15,934 nt of DNA from contig JARGFV010000056.1 of the NCBI GenBank assembly GCA_029210545.1, positions 1-15,934 of the forward strand. Direction: 5' to 3'. The notes under the pieces are model-generated. The model searched no databases. It worked only from the letters and a program-made list of their open reading frames with translations, and was not told where the DNA came from. Positions 5,668 to 13,361 of the stretch are shown here, piece after piece (within the stretch, counting starts at the first letter, position 1; the number at the start of each line of letters is the position of its first letter). Made by a program: the position numbers and the translations under genes. This stretch comes from a bacterium (GTDB lineage: Bacteria; BMS3Abin14).

Positions 5668-7389
5668 ATGGACAAAAAAGCCATATCCAACGCCCTGGAA
5701 GAGGCGGCCGTCCTCATGGAGCTTGCCGGGGACAACCCCTTCCGCATCAGGGCCTACCACAACGCGTCGCGCATCGTCCGCGCTTTCGCCGGGGACCTGG
5801 CCGAGGCCGTGACCGACGGCTCCATCCGCTCCGTCAAGGGGATCGGGACCAATATCGCCGCCCACATCGCAGAACTTCTCGGGTCGGACGACCCGCCCTT
5901 CCTGCTTGAGCTGCGCTCCCGCTTCCCGGAAGGGGTCCTGGAGCTTCTGCGCATCCCCGGCCTCGGCCCGAAAAAGATCAGGGTACTCATGGATGAGCTC
6001 GATGTCACCTCGGTGGGAGAGCTGGAGTACGCCTGCGGGGAGAACCGCCTCCTGACCCTGCCCGGCTTCGGAGCGAAGACCCAGGAAAACATCCTCAAGG
6101 GGATCGCCGGCCTCATCGCCTACGCCGGCCGCTACCTGGCCGATACGGTCCAGCCCCAGGCTGATGCCATCGTCGAAGCCCTGAGGAAGGTCAAGGGAAC
6201 CAGACAGGTGGAGGTGGCCGGCTCCCTTCGCCGCCGCAAGGAGATCGTCAAGGACATCGACCTGGTGGCCTCGGGAAAGAGCGAGCCTCTCATGGATGCG
6301 GTGGCCGCGCACGAGCTGGCGGGAGAGGTCACCGCCCGCGGCGACACCAGGCTGACGGCTCGCCTCAGGTCGGGGGTCAACCTGGACCTGAGAGTGGTTC
6401 CGCCGGAGTCGTTTCCCTACGCCTGGCAGCACTTTACCGGGAGCAAGGAGCACAACATCGCCCTGCGCGAAAGGGCCAGGAAGATGGGTCTCAAGTCCAA
6501 CGAGTACGGCCTGTTCGACGGGGAAAAGAACGTGCCCTGCAGGGACGAGGCTGCCATCTACGAACGGCTGGGACTGGCCTTTATCCCCCCCGAGCTTCGC
6601 GAGGAGATGGGGGAGATCCCGGCGGCCGGGGCCGGCACCCTGCCGGTGCTCGTTGAACCGGGCGATATCCGGGGCGCTCTCCACATGCACACCGTGGCCA
6701 GCGACGGGACGGCCACCCTGGAGGAGATGGTCGCAGCGGCGAGGGACCTGGGCCTTTCGTACATCGGGGTGACGGAACACTCCCAGTCAGCAAGATACGC
6801 AAGAGGTCTTGAACCCGGGCGGGTAAAACAGGAATTTGCCGTGATCGACAAGATAAACGACAAAAACGAAGGTTTTGTCGTTTATAAAGGCATTGAATCA
6901 GACATCCTTCCAGACGGCTCCCTGGACTACCCGGAGGAGATCCTTGCCTCCTTCGATTTTGTCATCGGCTCGGTCCATTCCAGCTTCACCATGAAGGAAG
7001 AGCAGATGACCGACCGCATCTGCCGGGCCCTGGAGAACCCCTGGCTGGACATCCTTGGGCACCCCACGGGGCGGCTGCTGCTGGCCCGTGAGCCCTACGC
7101 CGTGGACATGGACCGGGTTCTCGAGTGCGCGGCCAAAAACGGCAAGTCCATCGAGCTCAACGCTCACCCCTACCGCCTGGACATCGACTGGCGGCTCCTT
7201 CCCAGGGCGAAGGAACTGGGGATGAGGATCGCCATCTGCCCGGACGCCCACAGCACCGCAGAGTTGGCTTACACCTTTTACGGCCTGGGCGCGGCGAGGA
7301 AGGGGTGGCTGGAGAAGGGGGACGTGCTGAACTGCCTGTCAGCTGAAGAGCTGAAGGCGTATTTCCTGCAAAAGCGGCAAAAGCATTAA
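5668..7389 (+). CDS. polX: DNA polymerase/3'-5' exonuclease PolX
   Basis: Bacterial family-X DNA polymerase, 573 residues, the normal length, acting in gap-filling base excision repair. Order of parts: helix-hairpin-helix segments at about 53-65 (VKGIGTNIA), 94-104 ([11 protein letters not shown]) and 128-140 ([10 protein letters not shown]). The polymerase core has GSLRRRKE at 185-192, the catalytic pair D196/D198 in KDIDLV and a third Asp at D240 in NLDLRVV. A C-terminal PHP phosphoesterase domain follows, with HMH at 339-341, D346, H371, E410, H437, H465, and D526/H528 in PDAHS; the metal-ligand set looks complete, so the nuclease should be active. The C-terminus is followed by spacer repeats, with nth next on the same strand 370 bases downstream; both belong to the same repair pathway. 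Confidence 0.95.
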   Translation: MDKKAISNALEEAAVLMELAGDNPFRIRAYHNASRIVRAFAGDLAEAVTDGSIRSVKGIGTNIAAHIAELLGSDDPPFLLELRSRFPEGVLELLRIPGLGPKKIRVLMDELDVTSVGELEYACGENRLLTLPGFGAKTQENILKGIAGLIAYAGRYLADTVQPQADAIVEALRKVKGTRQVEVAGSLRRRKEIVKDIDLVASGKSEPLMDAVAAHELAGEVTARGDTRLTARLRSGVNLDLRVVPPESFPYAWQHFTGSKEHNIALRERARKMGLKSNEYGLFDGEKNVPCRDEAAIYERLGLAFIPPELREEMGEIPAAGAGTLPVLVEPGDIRGALHMHTVASDGTATLEEMVAAARDLGLSYIGVTEHSQSARYARGLEPGRVKQEFAVIDKINDKNEGFVVYKGIESDILPDGSLDYPEEILASFDFVIGSVHSSFTMKEEQMTDRICRALENPWLDILGHPTGRLLLAREPYAVDMDRVLECAAKNGKSIELNAHPYRLDIDWRLLPRAKELGMRIAICPDAHSTAELAYTFYGLGAARKGWLEKGDVLNCLSAEELKAYFLQKRQKH

Positions 7390-7759
7390 CACAGAGAAAA
7401 TCGAAGGGCGCTATGCTTGTCCTGAGCTTGTCGAAGGGCGCTTTGCGCCAGGGTTCAGGGGAAGGCGCGGTTCGTGTAAGAGCAGCAAAGGCGGCCTCAC
7501 GCAGAGACTCGGAGACGCCCAGAGAACCAGGAAAAAGTCATGTTGTCATCGCGAACCATTAACCACGTGAAGCGATCCCGGGATTGCTTCGGCACGCCAT
7601 CCGTCTTCGTCACGCAAAAGGCGTGACTACGCCGCGACAAGTCGGCGTGACCCGCAATGACAGACAATGCTGGATTCCGGGTCTTCGTTTTACTTCGCCC
7701 GGAATGACTTGATGGTTTACTCGGCTACTCTACCGGTAAAATCCAGAAAGTAAGGTCAT
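7390..7759. repeat. Spacer of dispersed extragenic repeats between polX and nth
   Basis: No gene is seen. The blocks in order are: two TCGAAGGGCGCT copies at 7401 and 7431 flanking CTTGTCCTGAGCTTG; a hairpin GGCGC-TTT-GCGCC at 7437-7449, the only terminator candidate after polX; a block of TTGTCATCGCGAAC and GCGATCCCGGGATTGCTTCGG followed by CGCAATGACAG at about 7553-7665, a palindromic type widely dispersed in bacterial genomes; an inner hairpin GTCACGC/GCGTGAC at 7609-7627; and ATTCCGGG...CCCGGAAT at about 7673-7707. The second and last blocks are related to those at 1256-1326. Confidence 0.7.
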
Positions 7760-8404
7760 ATGGCTGAAAGCATGAAAAAGAGATCCGAGCGAGCAGTGGC
7801 CATCGACGCTATCCTCGCCGGACTCTACCCCAACGACACGGCTCTCAAATTTCATAACACCCTCCAGCTTCTGGTCGCTACCATCCTTTCCGCCCAGTGC
7901 ACCGACGGTCAGGTGAACATGGTGACCCCGGCTCTCTTCGAGAAATACCCGGACGCGAAGGCGTTCGCCGGCGCCGACCTCCGGGAACTGGAGCAGATGA
8001 TCTTCTCAACCGGCTTCTACCGGCAGAAGGCAAAGTCGATCCAGGGGTGCTGCAAGGCTATCGTTGAAAAGTTCGGGGGAGAGGTGCCCAGTACGCTGGA
8101 GGAGATGGTCACCCTGCCCGGGGTGGGGCGCAAGACGGGCAACCTGGTCCTGGGCATCGCCGAAGGGATCCCGGGTGTGGTGGTGGACACCCACGTCAAG
8201 CGGTTATCGAACCGAATGGGGCTTACGGAAAACAAGGACCCGGAGAAGATCGAAAAGGATATCAACGCCCTTTTGCCGCCCGGGCGCTGGATGCCCTTTT
8301 CCAGTGAACTGATCTTTCTGGGAAGAGACAAGTGCTCAGCGCGAAGGGCGAAGTGCGAAGAGTGCCCGGTCAGTGTTCTATGCCCGAAGGTGGGAGTGGT
8401 TTGA
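7760..8404 (+). CDS. nth: Endonuclease III (DNA glycosylase/AP lyase)
   Basis: Removes oxidised pyrimidines from DNA and cuts the abasic site. The length, 214 residues, is typical. The helix-hairpin-helix is LPGVGRKTGN at 119-128 with catalytic Lys125, and the catalytic Asp143 is in VVDTHVKR. The four cysteines of the 4Fe-4S cluster are C192, C199, C202 and C208, spaced 6-2-5 as in the family. All four and both catalytic residues are offset by exactly five from E. coli Nth, so the enzyme should be intact. LSAQCTD at 44-50 corresponds to the usual LSAQATD. The start at 7760 has TAAGGT about 6 bases upstream; Met5 is an alternative. It converges on the beta-helix gene. Confidence 0.95.
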   Translation: MAESMKKRSERAVAIDAILAGLYPNDTALKFHNTLQLLVATILSAQCTDGQVNMVTPALFEKYPDAKAFAGADLRELEQMIFSTGFYRQKAKSIQGCCKAIVEKFGGEVPSTLEEMVTLPGVGRKTGNLVLGIAEGIPGVVVDTHVKRLSNRMGLTENKDPEKIEKDINALLPPGRWMPFSSELIFLGRDKCSARRAKCEECPVSVLCPKVGVV

Positions 8405-8405
8405 A

Positions 8406-8440
8406 CGTGTGTGCGTGAAGCGTGGAGCGTGTATGCGATA
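8406..8440. repeat. Heptad array between nth and the beta-helix gene
   Basis: Five 7-base units begin 2 bases after the nth stop codon, including GCGTGAA, GCGTGGA and GCGTGTA. The following 30 bases to the beta-helix stop contain similar words on the opposite strand (ACGCAC), so the convergent spacer can fold imperfectly. No T-run terminator is visible. Confidence 0.6.
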
Positions 8441-8470
8441 TGATTGTCACTCACGTACGCACAAACGCAC

Positions 8471-10948
8471 TCACGGGACAATGACCACACGTCCCAAATC
8501 CCCGTCATCCTCCTTGTCGAAGATGACATCTCCCAGAACCTTCCCCTTGGGCAGGTCGAAAGCTCCGCCCTCGACCTCCACGTCCTCCGTAACGTGGATC
8601 CCCAGCTTGACGTGGTAGTCGCGGCTTTCCGAGAAGGTGTTGTTTTTCAAGGCCACGTTCTCCGGGTTGTCCGTGACGAAGATCGCGGTGTTGTTCCCTT
8701 GGAATGTGTTCCCCTCAACGGTGCCCCCGAACTCGTGGAACCTCAGACCGGCGTCGTTGTAGCGGAAGGCGTTGTCCCTGACCGACATGTTCGTGCTGGA
8801 AAAGCGAAGCCCCACGTTGTTCCTCTCGAAGGCGCAGTCCCGGACAACCACGTCCCCCGCCTCCCTGGCGTGTATGCCGGTCGAGGCGTTCGTGAACACG
8901 CAGTTTTCGAACCGGCCTCCCTTTCCGTTGAGCAGGTTGACGCTTCCCCACTTGACGCCTTCGACGGATGCCGGCCCTGCCTGGGAGAAGTGGATCGGTT
9001 CGTTGGCGGTCCCGACAGCATCGATCCTGCCGCTCACGATGAGCTCCGAGGAGGGGAAGCCGGGATGGTCGGAGCACAGGTCGAAGAGGGAGTCGGCCTC
9101 GACGGGGGAGAACCATATCCTGGCCCCATGCCTGAGGGACACGGGCTTGTCTGTTGGTGTGGGGACGTCCCCTGCGATGAGAAGTCTCCCCGCATAAGGA
9201 CCCGTGGGCACCCCGGTGCCGGGAAAGGCCAGGGAGAATGTCAGTGGTTCATCGGTGATGACAGACCCGATCCCCTCCTCGTCCTGACCGTCGTAGATCC
9301 TGGCCGGGTCGGGAGGGCCGCCGACCCCCCAATCGCATCCACTGGCGTCGATACCGGTTGATCCGTTGTTGTCCACGTCGAACCGGCCGTTGCCGGCAAG
9401 CCGGCTCATTTCGACTCGCACCGGGGCGTCGGTGACGGATAGACCCGTAAAGCCGTTTTGGGAAAGGTCACTGTAGATGACCCGGCCATCGACGCTGTTG
9501 AAGGACAGCCCTTCCGTCAGGTTGCCCCGCACCATGGACTCGCGGATGGTGACCTTCTCCCCGGCTCCCTTGAAACGCGGGCCCCTCACGTTGCCGCTGA
9601 TGACAGCCCTGGTGAGGGTCGTCTCCGATTCCCTGGACACGAAACTCTCGGCGAAACTGCCGGTGACCACGAGATCTGATACCGCCACCTTCGACCGGAG
9701 GAAATTGATCCCGGCCACGTTGTCCTCGGCGACGATGTTCGTGAGGGTGACCTCGCTGTCCCGGAACCGGGCCCCGCTCTGGTTGCGGCGGAAAAAAGCC
9801 CGGTCGATGACGGTCCCGGCCGACTCCTGGAACTGGACCCCGCGAAGGTTGTCCTCGAAAATGACGTTGGAAAAGCGCGCCTTTGAAAAATGGCTGTGGA
9901 ACGCCTTGACCCCGTGACGGAAGATCGCATTGTTCACCACGTTGTCAGGCGAGTCGGAGGCGATGACGCTCAGGCTGTCCCAAACCCCCGGCGAGGCTCC
10001 AGGCTCTTCGGAGTCGAATAGAACCCAGGCGTCCTCCTCGCCGAGAACCTTCACCGTCCCCTGGACGACGATCCAGCTTTCTCCAAGGCCGTCACCGTTG
10101 GTGTCCCTGAAGGTGAAGAGCACGTGGGTGCCGGGTCCGATCTCGAGGGTGACTTCCGGAGGAACGGCCACCTGGCCGTCGATGATCACGGTCCCGGACC
10201 AGGTGGTGTCCTCCGTGAGGGCCACTTCCCCCATGTACTGCCTGGTGACAGGAGGGCGGTCAGGGGTGACGGGCAAGGTCTCCCTGTAATGGACATCAAC
10301 CGGCTGAGCCGTCAGGGAAAGGGCGCCGTCGCCGTTGCCCTCGAAAGTGTCTGATGGGCTTTTCAGGGGGTTGAGCGTGTGCCAGGCGGCGGTGGCTATC
10401 CCGTTGTCCCGGTAGGTGTTGCCCGACTGGATGACCCACGCTCCCAGGGCCGCGGCCATGCCCACTTCGTTGCCGGTAAAGGTGCACCCCGTTACCCGGG
10501 CGGTGCCGCCGAGCATCATGAGCCCGTACTGGGCTCCGGCAACAGTGGAACGTTCCAGTGTCACGGCGGCACCGGGGGTTGCCGCGACGATCCCGCCCCA
10601 CGAGCCCCTGGTGCCCGTTTCCGTTCGGATGACGGTGTCTTCGAGGACGAGAACCCCCCGGACGACGATCTCGGTCCCCGTGGTCACGAACTGGGAGTCG
10701 GTGCGGGTCCCCTCGCTGGCAAGGACCGTGACCCTCGTGCCCGGCTGAAAAGCCAGGGTGATCCCCTCCGGGACGAGGAGGTCCTCGGAGAGGGTGACCA
10801 TCCCCGACAGGGTCGTGTCGGCGGTGACGGCGCCGGCCAGCACCACGGGCTGGTCGACAGTTCCCCGCAGGATTGCGCTGCGGGGGCCGGCGCAGGAAAA
10901 TACAGCCAGAGTGAGGAGGCTAAGAAGGATGGCAGGTCTTATTCTCAT
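8471..10948 (-). CDS. Large parallel beta-helix repeat lipoprotein
   Basis: 825-residue predicted lipoprotein: a signal peptide with lipobox VFSC and Cys19, with Ala at +2, favouring the outer membrane. The rest is PbH1-type repeats (PF13229-like) with spaced motifs such as GCTFTGNEVG, NVIFEDNLRGVQF and NTFQGNNTAIF, predicting right-handed beta-helices. Three successive modules can be drawn, at about 41-230, 243-550 and 586-825. Each opens with a strand-rich segment of the type 'G.V...D..V..G..L.I.PG' (for example PEVTLEIGPGTHVLF). Module two ends with GVGGPPDPARIYDGQDEEG, a short version of the Trp/Gly capping motif known from such helices. DTNGDGLGE at 282-290 could bind calcium. The role is unknown; polysaccharide binding or cleavage and adhesion are options. 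Confidence 0.85.
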   Translation of the reverse strand: MRIRPAILLSLLTLAVFSCAGPRSAILRGTVDQPVVLAGAVTADTTLSGMVTLSEDLLVPEGITLAFQPGTRVTVLASEGTRTDSQFVTTGTEIVVRGVLVLEDTVIRTETGTRGSWGGIVAATPGAAVTLERSTVAGAQYGLMMLGGTARVTGCTFTGNEVGMAAALGAWVIQSGNTYRDNGIATAAWHTLNPLKSPSDTFEGNGDGALSLTAQPVDVHYRETLPVTPDRPPVTRQYMGEVALTEDTTWSGTVIIDGQVAVPPEVTLEIGPGTHVLFTFRDTNGDGLGESWIVVQGTVKVLGEEDAWVLFDSEEPGASPGVWDSLSVIASDSPDNVVNNAIFRHGVKAFHSHFSKARFSNVIFEDNLRGVQFQESAGTVIDRAFFRRNQSGARFRDSEVTLTNIVAEDNVAGINFLRSKVAVSDLVVTGSFAESFVSRESETTLTRAVISGNVRGPRFKGAGEKVTIRESMVRGNLTEGLSFNSVDGRVIYSDLSQNGFTGLSVTDAPVRVEMSRLAGNGRFDVDNNGSTGIDASGCDWGVGGPPDPARIYDGQDEEGIGSVITDEPLTFSLAFPGTGVPTGPYAGRLLIAGDVPTPTDKPVSLRHGARIWFSPVEADSLFDLCSDHPGFPSSELIVSGRIDAVGTANEPIHFSQAGPASVEGVKWGSVNLLNGKGGRFENCVFTNASTGIHAREAGDVVVRDCAFERNNVGLRFSSTNMSVRDNAFRYNDAGLRFHEFGGTVEGNTFQGNNTAIFVTDNPENVALKNNTFSESRDYHVKLGIHVTEDVEVEGGAFDLPKGKVLGDVIFDKEDDGDLGRVVIVP

Positions 10949-10968
10949 ATCTCAGATCCCAAATTTCC
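10941..10968. repeat. Heptad array at the start of the beta-helix gene
   Basis: Four 7-base units, including ATTCTCA, TATCTCA and GATCCCA, overlap the first codons of the beta-helix gene (its ATG is 10946-10948). The ribosome-binding region of that gene therefore lies in repeat sequence and is weak. Confidence 0.45.
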
Positions 10969-10997
10969 AGGTTTACAATCTCTTGCCGGTACGAAGC

Positions 10998-11077
10998 GCG
11001 ATGATCGAGGTGCAGGGCGATGATCGAGGTGCGAAGTGAGGATTTTCTTCGTTCTTCGCTCTTTGTGCTTCGCGCCA
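10998..11077. repeat. 16-bp direct repeat and heptad array in the spacer
   Basis: GCGATGATCGAGGTGC occurs twice exactly, at 10998-11013 and 11017-11032, 19 bases apart. The words GATGATC and GAGGTGC within it are themselves 7 bases long. From 11043 to 11077 a second array follows with units such as CGTTCTT and CGCTCTT, each ending in CTT. No gene is seen in the 137-base spacer. Confidence 0.75.
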
Positions 11078-11085
11078 GGTGTTTC

Positions 11086-12057
11086 TCAAAACAGATAATG
11101 ATATCCGTACGCCATGGTGATTGTCCCGACGAGGCAGATCCCGAGGTACAGGAAGAACACCCTGCGGGCAAAGAAAGTCAGGAAGATCCCCATGACGGGA
11201 ATGGCGGTCACCGGTCCTCCCACGAGGAAGGCCAGCCCGGGGCCCTTGGCGAGGGGCAGGTCCACGTAACCATAGAGGATGGCCGAGGCCATGATCTGGT
11301 TGATGTGCAGGGGGACCACTGCCACCGTGATGAGGGGGATACTGAGGGGGAACGTGTTGGTGAGCAGGGGGGCGACCCACTCGGAAGGAATGTACCGGGC
11401 GGCCACCACCTCGATGAATACCCCGAGGAGAACGAACTTCCCGATCTTCAGGGTCCCGTCCACGAACTTTCCGAAAAAAACAGCGGCCTTGTTGCTCGTG
11501 CGCGATTCGATGTACTTTTTGCTGAACTGGTTCCTGCAATCGCACTGAAGGTCTTCGCAGGGATAGTCGGGGTCGTGGAAATCACCCCTGGGGATCCCAC
11601 GGGTGAAAAGCCTGTCCATCTCGAACCAGCCCCGCCGCTGGAAATAGAGGGTCGTATAGCCGGCGAACAGACCCATGATAGCGGCGCTCGCCAGCTTGAC
11701 CACTGCCCACTGCTGCCCGAGTTCCCAGGCGGTCAGGGTATACCCCGCGGGGCTCATGAGGGGGCTCGTTACCAGCAGGGTCATGGCCGGGGCGAAAGGA
11801 ACCCCCGCCAGGATCATGGAGATGGTCAGGGGCAGGATGCCGCAGGCACACAGGGGGCTGAACAGGCCGATACCCACGGCCAGCCAGATGGCTCCTCCGC
11901 CCAGTCTTTCAAGGGTCCTGCGCAGCTTGATGTGCCACCCGTAGGTGCGAACGAGGGCCTCCAGGGCCACTCCTGCCGCGAAATACCAGAAGATGTACCT
12001 GAACTCGGCGATAAAATCGGAACCCAGTCCCAGAACCTCGTTGAAAAATGTTTCCAA
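11086..12057 (-). CDS. PF03773-type permease, putative metal or metalloid exporter
   Basis: Polytopic membrane protein, 323 residues, of the permease family that includes ArsP and SO_0444-type transporters (formerly DUF318). Membrane segments cluster at about 20-140 and 205-323, separated by a polar cytoplasmic-type loop at 141-200. The hallmark SPLCACG is at 67-73, and a second conserved patch, VVPLHINQIMASAI, at 247-260. The loop has an extra cysteine cluster, PCEDLQCDC (166-174), that could bind a soft metal. The TTG start at 12057 is chosen because AAGGAG lies 6 bases upstream; an earlier TTG at 12102 lacks a binding site. It lies downstream of TauE/SafE in the same direction. Substrate unknown; metal or arsenical efflux is suggested by family only. 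Confidence 0.8.
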   Translation of the reverse strand: METFFNEVLGLGSDFIAEFRYIFWYFAAGVALEALVRTYGWHIKLRRTLERLGGGAIWLAVGIGLFSPLCACGILPLTISMILAGVPFAPAMTLLVTSPLMSPAGYTLTAWELGQQWAVVKLASAAIMGLFAGYTTLYFQRRGWFEMDRLFTRGIPRGDFHDPDYPCEDLQCDCRNQFSKKYIESRTSNKAAVFFGKFVDGTLKIGKFVLLGVFIEVVAARYIPSEWVAPLLTNTFPLSIPLITVAVVPLHINQIMASAILYGYVDLPLAKGPGLAFLVGGPVTAIPVMGIFLTFFARRVFFLYLGICLVGTITMAYGYHYLF

Positions 12058-12178
12058 AAACGGCTCCTTAGACAGATATCTGCCAGCCAACGGGGCCCAC
12101 AAGCTGATTAATGGTCAAAAAAATGCCCTTTTTGCATTCAAACCAATAATTATTGCCATAGTTATGCCAAGAAGGGCA

Positions 12179-12248
12179 GTATCCAGTATCCAATAGCCAG
12201 ACCCCAGAGTCTGCGGTTCTGGAGTCCGGACACCAGGCACTGGATTTT
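12179..12248. repeat. Ten-unit heptad array
   Basis: A 70-base run divides into ten 7-base units. It begins with GTATCCA twice, and later units include GACCCCA and GGAGTCC; most end in CC, CA or CT. It runs into the hairpin at the TauE/SafE stop codon. The remaining spacer to the permease start, 12058-12178, is AT-rich and shows no gene; it probably holds the permease promoter, but no clear boxes are seen. Confidence 0.65.
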
Positions 12249-12277
12249 TTTGCTCATTTCATGAGAGAGAAAAATCC
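12242..12277. repeat. Imperfect inverted repeat across the TauE/SafE stop codon
   Basis: GGATTTTTTTGCTCAT (12242-12257) is matched by an imperfect complement at 12261-12277, with a 3-base loop. The inner 5 bp and outer 8 bp pair exactly. The right arm encodes FFSLM at the C-terminus of the TauE/SafE protein; the stop codon (12254-12256) is in the left arm. The U-rich side is 5' on the transcript, so it is not an intrinsic terminator. Confidence 0.6.
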
Positions 12278-13012
12278 ATCCCACCCCATTTTCAGCGAAA
12301 TAACCAGGATGATGGCTCCCACGATGATCCTCAGGGTCCTGGGACGAGCGTAGTGCGTGACCCAGAGTCCCCCCAGCCTGGAACCTGTCAGGGCGGCCGC
12401 GGCAAGGAGGAGAGCGGTCGGAATGGGGAAGTCGGCGTGGGGCAGATGGGACAGGAAGGCCGCTGTCGCGGAGACCACCACCACGAGGGATGACGTGGCC
12501 ACTGCCTGCCTGGTCGGGAACCCGGTGGCCAGGAGGAACGAAACGAGGAGGAACCCGCCGCCGATCCCCAGCAGTCCGCTGAAAAATCCCACGAAAAATC
12601 CGATGGTCAGGATGACCCATGCTCGATAGACCGTCAGGGGGGCCGATCTGTCCACCGGGTCGCGGGTCGAAAAGATGCTATAGACGACATAGCCCGCCGC
12701 CGCCGAGAACAGGACCTTTACAACTCCGGTTGGAATGACCGTCATGGCCCAGGCTCCCGCCGGGGCCCCGAGAAGGACGGTGGACGCGGCCGTAAGGCTG
12801 GTTTTCGTCTGAACCAGCCCGTTCCGGTAGTATGTATAGGCTGCGCTGGAACTGGTCGCGATCCCGAGGAAAAGGCTCAGGGGGATGGCGCCTGTAGCGA
12901 AGTCAAGGCCCCACCAGGAAAGCAGGGGAACGTAAACGATCCCGCCGCCGAGACCCATCATGCCCAGGAGACCGGAGCCGAAGATGACCGCGATGAGTAA
13001 AATGGCCAGCAT
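12254..13012 (-). CDS. TauE/SafE-family membrane permease
   Basis: Membrane protein of 252 residues, the usual length of the TauE/SafE family (PF01925), whose characterised members export sulfite, sulfoacetate or related anions. It has about eight membrane segments in two homologous halves, each beginning with the family motif: GLLGMMGLGGGIVYVPLL at 14-31 and GLLGIGGGFLLVSFLL at 146-161. SRLGG at 211-215 closes the family pattern. The ATG at 13012 has no good ribosome-binding site. It heads a minus-strand group with the PF03773 permease and the beta-helix gene, and is divergent from the PKD operon. Substrate cannot be inferred from sequence. Confidence 0.88.
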   Translation of the reverse strand: MLAILLIAVIFGSGLLGMMGLGGGIVYVPLLSWWGLDFATGAIPLSLFLGIATSSSAAYTYYRNGLVQTKTSLTAASTVLLGAPAGAWAMTVIPTGVVKVLFSAAAGYVVYSIFSTRDPVDRSAPLTVYRAWVILTIGFFVGFFSGLLGIGGGFLLVSFLLATGFPTRQAVATSSLVVVVSATAAFLSHLPHADFPIPTALLLAAAALTGSRLGGLWVTHYARPRTLRIIVGAIILVISLKMGWDGFFSLMK

Positions 13013-13027
13013 GGGGGTTACAGTAAA

Positions 13028-13097
13028 GGGGAAAGTGGAAAGTGGAAAGTGGAAAGTGGAAAGGAAACAATGAGGAGGGAGAAGGGTTGAGGATTGC
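13028..13097. repeat. Heptad array, GTGGAAA x4 and decayed units
   Basis: One GGGGAAA unit and four exact GTGGAAA units (13035-13062), the cleanest heptad array in the window, lie 15 bases upstream of the TauE/SafE start. Looser purine-rich units continue to about 13097. On the other strand the unit reads TTTCCAC. Confidence 0.85.
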
Positions 13098-13115
13098 CGG
13101 TTTTATAGTGCGCAT

Positions 13116-13214
13116 GTGCACCGGTGCACTGGATCTCCTGATTCCTGACCGGCTTGTCCTCCGTAGCCTATTATGCCCATCAGTTTCACCGCCTGTTGCA
13201 CACGGTCGTGTGCA
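13116..13214. promoter_or_regulatory. Two palindromes in the divergent spacer
   Basis: GTGCACCGGTGCAC at 13116-13129 is a perfect 14-base palindrome. TGCACACG-GT-CGTGTGCA at 13197-13214 has perfect 8-bp arms. Both share TGCAC/GTGCA half-sites and lie 68 bases apart in the space between the divergent TauE/SafE gene and the PKD operon, where operators would be expected. A TTGACA at 13242-13247, with a poor -10 (TAAGCT) 17 bases downstream, could be the PKD operon promoter. A 61-codon minus-strand frame (13103-13288) also covers the palindromes and cannot be excluded. Confidence 0.35.
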
Positions 13215-13241
13215 TAATCCCTTGTTATATTTGACCATTTT

Positions 13242-13361
13242 TTGACAAAGTCCGGAACCCGCAATAAGCTTGGCTGTAATCTGGCCATGTGGGTGATCGC
13301 AATGGCGGCCTTGTTTACGATCCCGGCCGTTGTACCGGCGCATTCGCCTCGAACACGGTGA
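13242..13361 (+). other. Signal-peptide reading frame out of phase with the PKD protein
   Basis: In the frame starting with TTG 13242 or ATG 13287, the sequence encodes a good signal peptide. It has an n-region with K, R and K (MTKSGTRNKLG), a hydrophobic core MWVIAMAALFTIPAVV, and a PAHS cleavage region, then TGA at 13359-13361. The mature-protein frame of the PKD gene continues in the -1 phase from this point. One base missing at about 13345-13358 would join the two into a normal secreted protein. Either a real frameshift or a sequencing error is possible. Confidence 0.55.

Noticed and set aside
5566-6780. Long open frame (404 codons) on the minus strand inside polX.
   Set aside because: polX on the plus strand has every family motif; the antisense frame is open because of GC-rich codon bias, lacks a ribosome-binding site and shows no recognisable domain.
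8444-9361. Plus-strand frame opposite the beta-helix gene.
   Set aside because: The minus-strand frame is far longer, has a lipobox and regular repeats, and the plus frame ends within it without any domain.
11020-12111. Plus-strand frame opposite the PF03773 permease.
   Set aside because: The minus strand encodes a recognisable polytopic permease; the plus frame is hydrophilic and repeat-like.
12140-12178. A sigma-54-like GG-N10-GC match upstream of the permease on the minus strand.
   Set aside because: Only the GG and GC dinucleotides fit; the -12 element reads TGGC instead of TTGC, and no activator gene or site is nearby.
13103-13288. 61-codon minus-strand frame between TauE/SafE and the PKD gene.
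   Set aside because: It has an ATG and a plausible helical middle (DRVQQAVKLMGIIG) but no ribosome-binding site, and it overlaps the signal-peptide frame and two palindromes. Kept only as a possibility.
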